From Eggerthella sp. CAG:209 (GTDB lineage Bacteria; Actinomycetota; Coriobacteriia; Coriobacteriales; Eggerthellaceae): a stretch of DNA of 45,300 nt. Shown here piece by piece: positions 42,098 through 45,300 of this stretch. The translations under genes were made by a program, and so were the position numbers. The stretch covers positions 79,981 to 125,280 of the forward strand of contig FR884640.1 in NCBI GenBank assembly GCA_000436075.1, read 5' to 3'. The first letter of the stretch is position 1. Each line of letters begins with the position of its first letter. The notes under the pieces are model-generated. The model did not search any database. It was not told where the DNA came from and was given only the letters and a program-made list of their open reading frames with translations.

Positions 42098-42121
42098 CGG
42101 CAAAAGCGCAAGCTTTTGCCG
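42098..42121 (-). promoter_or_regulatory. Leader hairpin upstream of the symporter gene
   Basis: Ten-base arms CGGCAAAAGC and GCTTTTGCCG flank GCAA. On the minus strand the hairpin is followed by TTTCTTTACG and lies 27 bases before the symporter ATG, in its own leader. It resembles an intrinsic terminator and may be an attenuator. No glycine riboswitch is visible upstream. Confidence 0.45.
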
Positions 42122-42257
42122 CATGTCATTTGATAATACCCCAACAGATCGGATATTCATTCGCGATGTCTTTAAACGCTTAACACATTAGCAATTATTG
42201 ATCATTAAGCTAATTAGTTGGAGTAAACAGTGTTACGAAGCCGCGAAGGAGAATTAC

Positions 42258-42785
42258 ATGCGCACCTTTATCGCACTTGAATTGCCGAGCGATTTCATAA
42301 CGAACATTGCCCAAATCGAGCAAGATCTACAGTCTTCGATTCAGGGTCATTTCGTCACAGAAAATTCCCTTCACCTTTCACTCGCCTTTATGGGAGAACT
42401 CAAAACCAATGCTCAGCTGTCAGCAACCCAGGCAGCACTCGAACTTGCAACGCGCAATTTCGCTCCCATATCGCTGCATCCTGAAGGACTGGGTATATTT
42501 GGTCGCCCTTCTGATGCAACACTCTGGATGGGCATCTCCCCCACCCCGGCACTCATGCATTTAGCAAAAAATATTAGAACCGAACTAACCATAAAAGGGC
42601 TGCCCTATGACCAGGTGCAGTTCAAGCCGCATATCACACTAGCGCGACATGCCCATTTGACCCTTCAGCAAATAAAAGATTACCCAATGCCCGACACTAC
42701 TCGAGCAACAAACGTTGCCATCTTTAGGAGTGACCTGTTGCCCAACGGCGCACAGTACACTCCGCTTCATTCCGTAACGCTATAA
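42258..42785 (+). CDS. thpR: RNA 2',3'-cyclic phosphodiesterase
   Basis: 176-aa protein of the 2H phosphoesterase superfamily (LigT/ThpR). The two HxS/Tx motifs are HLSL (residues 39-42) and HITL (125-128). The N-terminal MRTFIALELP is typical. The frame is open to 42198, but the ATG at 42258 follows GAAGGAG at good spacing. It opens 2',3'-cyclic phosphate RNA ends and may have a role in tRNA or RNA processing. It is followed by the LOG-family gene 13 bases later. Confidence 0.9.
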   Translation: MRTFIALELPSDFITNIAQIEQDLQSSIQGHFVTENSLHLSLAFMGELKTNAQLSATQAALELATRNFAPISLHPEGLGIFGRPSDATLWMGISPTPALMHLAKNIRTELTIKGLPYDQVQFKPHITLARHAHLTLQQIKDYPMPDTTRATNVAIFRSDLLPNGAQYTPLHSVTL

Positions 42786-42798
42786 GGCCAGGAGATCA

Positions 42799-43332
42799 AT
42801 GAACATCTGCGTATTCTGCTCATCCTCCAACCAAATCGACCGCTGCTATATCGCAGCCGCCCAAGAGCTCGGCAGAACAATAGCAGAATGTGGACATACC
42901 TTAGTTTTCGGCGGATACGATATGGGACTGATGGGTGAAACAGCCAAAGCTACCGTCTCAGCTGGCGGAAAAGTAATCGGTGTAACTACAACGGGGCTTT
43001 CAGCCAAAGGCCGTTCCGTGGTAACTGGAATTCAGGAACTTCAAACCGAGAACCTTTCAAAACGCAAAGAAACCATGGTGTCCCTTTCCGACGCATTTAT
43101 TACCATGCCTGGCGGCATAGGCACCCTCGATGAGTTTTTCAGTGTTATCTCGCAAGCAAAAGTTGGCGAGATTCGAGGCAAAAGCGCATTGTTCAATGTC
43201 GAAGGGTATTTCGATCCACTGGTGCAAATGCTTGACGACTCTTGCGAAAAGGGGCTGAATTCAACCGACTGGCACGAATACAGCAGTGCGTTTTCCGATT
43301 GTGAGGCGCTATTGAAGTGGCTCGAATCATAG
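42799..43332 (+). CDS. LOG family protein (nucleotide 5'-monophosphate phosphoribohydrolase-like)
   Basis: 177-aa Rossmann-like protein with the LOG motif PGGIGTLDE (residues 104-112) and the conserved SKRKETM upstream (Arg/Lys 88-90). Plant LOGs release cytokinin bases from riboside monophosphates, and bacterial members hydrolyse purine or cytokinin nucleotides. The natural substrate is unknown. AGGAGA precedes the ATG. The gene shares a short operon with thpR and ends at a bidirectional terminator. Confidence 0.9.
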   Translation: MNICVFCSSSNQIDRCYIAAAQELGRTIAECGHTLVFGGYDMGLMGETAKATVSAGGKVIGVTTTGLSAKGRSVVTGIQELQTENLSKRKETMVSLSDAFITMPGGIGTLDEFFSVISQAKVGEIRGKSALFNVEGYFDPLVQMLDDSCEKGLNSTDWHEYSSAFSDCEALLKWLES

Positions 43333-43346
43333 TGTCTTTAAAGCAA

Positions 43347-43390
43347 TTAGGCCCGACCGTTGATCCAGCTCATCCGCAGGTCGGGCCTAA
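43347..43390. terminator. Bidirectional terminator between LOG and focA/nirC genes
   Basis: Twelve-base arms TTAGGCCCGACC (43347-43358) and GGTCGGGCCTAA (43379-43390) are perfectly complementary around 20 bases. T-rich tails occur on both sides: TTTATT on the plus strand and TTGCTTTAAAG on the minus strand. It serves the convergent genes. Confidence 0.88.
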
Positions 43391-43409
43391 TTTATTGCAA
43401 AAAATATGA

Positions 43410-44252
43410 TTACTGCTCTTTTTTATGGTAAGCAATCCAATAGGCCATACCAACGAATAGAGCGCCACCAATGATGTTCCCTGGAACTGAAGCGCTCCAA
43501 TTCCATAGCGCACCAGCCCAAGAAACCGTAGAAGGATCAATTCCCGCTGGCGCTATACCGGCAGAAGCCAGCAGAATGCCAAATGGCAGGAAAAACATGT
43601 TGGCGACACAGTGCTCGAAACCGCAAGCAACGAATGCGGCAATGGGCAAAAGGATACCAAGCATTTTATCAGCAACGGTTTTAGACCCATAGGCAATCCA
43701 GACCGCAAGGCAAACTAGGAAATTGCACATGATGCCTTTCGCAAACAAGGTAAGCCAATCAGGGCTCATCTTACCAGCCGCAACACTTACGATTGTAGTT
43801 CCTACAGCTCCGCCATTCATTCCTTGGTAGTTAGAAAGAAATACCAAACCAACCATGATAAGCGAGCCAACTAAATTACCAAGGAATACCACTACCCAGT
43901 TCTTCAAAACAGCTGACCAAGATATTTTTTTACTTGCAGCGCTCATAACAATCATGGTGTTTCCGGTAAACAACTCGGCGCCGCATACCACAACGAGAAG
44001 AAGTCCAAGGGAGAACAAGCAACCACCTATCAATCGTTGCGCAGCAAATGGGAGGGCCGAGTCGCTAACAATAAGAAGAAAGAACATGGCACCCATAGAT
44101 ATAAAGGCGCCTGCCATAATTGACAGCATGAATGATTGCTTAAAACTCATCTTGGTTTTCGAAACGCCTAGCGCCTCCGCCTTCGCCTCGATATCGGCTG
44201 GCGCAAGCTGATCGGGCTTGGGGAAAGCAGCCTTCAATTCGTCAATCGACAT
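43410..44252 (-). CDS. Formate/nitrite transporter (FocA/NirC family)
   Basis: 280-aa membrane channel with six helices. Markers are CGAELFTGN (96-98, Thr of the slit), VSVAAGKM (conserved Lys), and GFEHCVANMF with the central His214. Both FocA (formate) and NirC (nitrite) fit. The N-terminus has a 30-residue amphipathic leader. AGGAGG is four bases before the ATG. With Ech hydrogenase in the genome a formate role is likely, but no formate dehydrogenase or nitrite reductase is in the window. Confidence 0.9.
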   Translation of the reverse strand: MSIDELKAAFPKPDQLAPADIEAKAEALGVSKTKMSFKQSFMLSIMAGAFISMGAMFFLLIVSDSALPFAAQRLIGGCLFSLGLLLVVVCGAELFTGNTMIVMSAASKKISWSAVLKNWVVVFLGNLVGSLIMVGLVFLSNYQGMNGGAVGTTIVSVAAGKMSPDWLTLFAKGIMCNFLVCLAVWIAYGSKTVADKMLGILLPIAAFVACGFEHCVANMFFLPFGILLASAGIAPAGIDPSTVSWAGALWNWSASVPGNIIGGALFVGMAYWIAYHKKEQ

Positions 44253-44512
44253 GAATCCTCCTTTAATTCCGATGACGTGAAAAAGCTAGCATGCTCAAGT
44301 CACCATCATGAGCAAACCCCAAACGGTATCGGGAGAAGGCTTATGCAATCCGTATTCGGCACTAGCAATCGTTAGCCGACGAACTACATAGATGAATCCG
44401 ACATTACCGCTGATAATCTGATTCTTTTATTAATACGCAACGATCGACAACCAAATGGGGATATATTATTTAGTCCATCTAACTAATAATCTACCTTTAA
44501 ACGGAGTTGCTC
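44253..44512. promoter_or_regulatory. Intergenic region between focA/nirC and the SCP2-like gene
   Basis: This 260-base gap separates divergent genes. No ORF with a ribosome site is present. A near-perfect inverted repeat, ATTATTTAGT (44465-44474) and ACTAATAAT (44482-44490), lies just upstream of the plus-strand gene, close to TATATT. This may be promoter plus operator, but no -35 fits. Confidence 0.3.
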
Positions 44513-44974
44513 ATGCCAAACACGCCGCAACCAAAACGAGGGATCGTAACGCGGCACACTCATCCCCAGCGTTCTTTAATTAAGCGAATATACGTTGCCG
44601 CTTTGCTGATTCTTCTGCCATTGCTTATGACTCTTTTTTCCATGCTTTCAAAAAAAGCAAAGAGCGAAACGCAGTACCTAAGAAAAGGATTTGCGCTGAA
44701 AATAGCAATCACAGGCTGGAGTCGCTCGAAAACCGTCCGATGCTCGACACAATCATGGAAATCGGGCAAGAACGCAAAACCAACACTCACTATTGAGTTT
44801 CGCGATTTAGATTACGCTTTCGAGGTATTCAGTGGATCAATAACGCTTCAAGACGCACTTGCAGCTCGCTATTTCACGACACACGGACCCAACGACAAGG
44901 GCGTAGCAGTAACGTATCTATTCACCGTCATACTGAAAGCCTTTTTCGGCTGGCGAAAATCGTATCGGAGATAA
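44513..44974 (+). CDS. Membrane-anchored SCP2-like protein
   Basis: 153-aa protein. A basic N-terminus precedes one transmembrane helix (IYVAALLILLPLLMTLFSML). The C-terminal part has short beta strands (ALKIAI, PTLTIEFRDLDYAFEVF) and then SGSITLQDALAARYFTTHGP and a hydrophobic end. This resembles the ligand-binding SCP2 fold, but the assignment is weak. The frame opens two codons earlier with TTG at 44507, while the ATG has GGAG upstream. Its stop is two bases before the Fe-ADH start, so the two are co-translated. In related anaerobes similar small proteins precede Fe-alcohol dehydrogenases. Confidence 0.55.
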   Translation: MPNTPQPKRGIVTRHTHPQRSLIKRIYVAALLILLPLLMTLFSMLSKKAKSETQYLRKGFALKIAITGWSRSKTVRCSTQSWKSGKNAKPTLTIEFRDLDYAFEVFSGSITLQDALAARYFTTHGPNDKGVAVTYLFTVILKAFFGWRKSYRR

Positions 44975-44976
44975 TA

Positions 44977-45300
44977 ATGAATGCTTTCGAATTCCATTGC
45001 CCCACTAAAATCATCTGCGGTGAAGGGTCTCTCCATAAGCTTCCGGTCAAAATCGCTGACCGTGGCGTAGCTAAACCCTTGATTGTTACAGATGCCAACC
45101 TGGTAAAGCTCGGCATTGCCGAACAAGTATTTGCCCCATTGAGAGAAGCCGATGTGAACTATTCTCTGTACGATCATGTTCCACCGGATTCATCGCTCAA
45201 TGTTGTGAATGAAGTAGCAACACTTTATAGAGAAGAGAAATGCGACGGCTGGATAGCGCTTGGAGGCGGTTCGGTTATCGACACCGCGAAGGGAGCTGCC
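44977..45300 (+). CDS. Iron-containing alcohol dehydrogenase (partial)
   Basis: First 108 residues of a type III, metal-dependent alcohol dehydrogenase. It starts MNAFEFHCPTKIICGEGSL and shows the NAD-binding ALGGGSVIDTAKGAA, typical of the family. The gene runs off the window, so the metal-binding His/Asp residues are not seen. GGAG lies before the ATG. The substrate is unknown. Confidence 0.88.
   Translation, partial: MNAFEFHCPTKIICGEGSLHKLPVKIADRGVAKPLIVTDANLVKLGIAEQVFAPLREADVNYSLYDHVPPDSSLNVVNEVATLYREEKCDGWIALGGGSVIDTAKGAA

Noticed and set aside
42072..42257. Glycine riboswitch before the symporter
   Set aside because: These often control AgcS genes, but the conserved aptamer core sequences were not found. 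Only a simple hairpin is present.
1..45300. tRNA, rRNA, CRISPR array, transposon or prophage
   Set aside because: Reading both strands by eye showed no tRNA cloverleaf, rRNA stretch, spaced repeats, transposase or phage genes. A tool search could still find a small RNA.

Overview
The window is a gene-dense bacterial chromosome segment of moderate GC. It suggests a strict anaerobe of the class Coriobacteriia (Eggerthellaceae-like). This is inferred from gene content only: two arylacetate-CoA ligase/ACT gene pairs with an indolepyruvate ferredoxin oxidoreductase, a group 4 (Ech-type) [NiFe] hydrogenase, MenA, a SUF Fe-S operon under an Rrf2 regulator, VanW and D,D-carboxypeptidase wall proteins, and a FocA/NirC channel. 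No rRNA, tRNA, CRISPR array, IS element or prophage gene was seen.

Layout. 31-1540: YbgC/FadM-like thioesterase (-) divergent from MenA (+). 1537-13461 (-): a long run reading pgsA, vanW, paaK, ACT, D,D-carboxypeptidase, FHA protein, iorA, iorB, ACT, paaK, gluQRS, with many start/stop overlaps. 13538-19090 (-): complete six-gene ech operon (echA to echF). 19225-24377 (-): sufC-B-D-S-U, facing the Rrf2 regulator at 24520-24921 (+). 24966-29048 (-): larE, mnmA, a NifS/IscS-type cysteine desulfurase and a YycJ-like metallohydrolase. 29379-30314 (+): stand-alone 3-hydroxyacyl-CoA dehydrogenase. 30524-34787: orphan lipoprotein, rsmI, ridA divergent from ilvA, and peptide deformylase. 34843-40429 (-): a three-gene anti-phage island with TerB-domain protein, BrxD-like ATPase and Lhr-like helicase (the composition of Shango), followed by an unlisted 45-codon membrane-protein gene. 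40557-42071 (-): a sodium:alanine symporter gene broken by one in-frame TGA. 42258-45300: thpR, a LOG-family gene, focA/nirC (-), an SCP2-like membrane-anchored protein, and the start of an iron-containing alcohol dehydrogenase that runs off the window.

How the genes fit together. IorAB oxidises aryl pyruvates to aryl-acetyl-CoA with reduced ferredoxin. Ech can couple ferredoxin oxidation to H2 formation and ion pumping. The PaaK ligases connect aryl-acetates and their CoA esters. These proteins need many Fe-S clusters, which the SUF operon would build, with Rrf2 as the likely cluster-sensing repressor. MnmA and LarE both carry three-cysteine patterns compatible with Fe-S-dependent sulfur transfer and sit beside their own cysteine desulfurase. 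RidA removes the reactive enamines released by IlvA.

The most noteworthy items are the TerB/ATPase/helicase island with its possible operator and trailing small membrane protein, the nonsense-interrupted symporter, the Lys/Ala-rich tails on two adjacent Ech subunits, a hairpin that may be both terminator and ribosome-site mask at gluQRS, and palindromes lying inside the candidate promoters of ech and suf.
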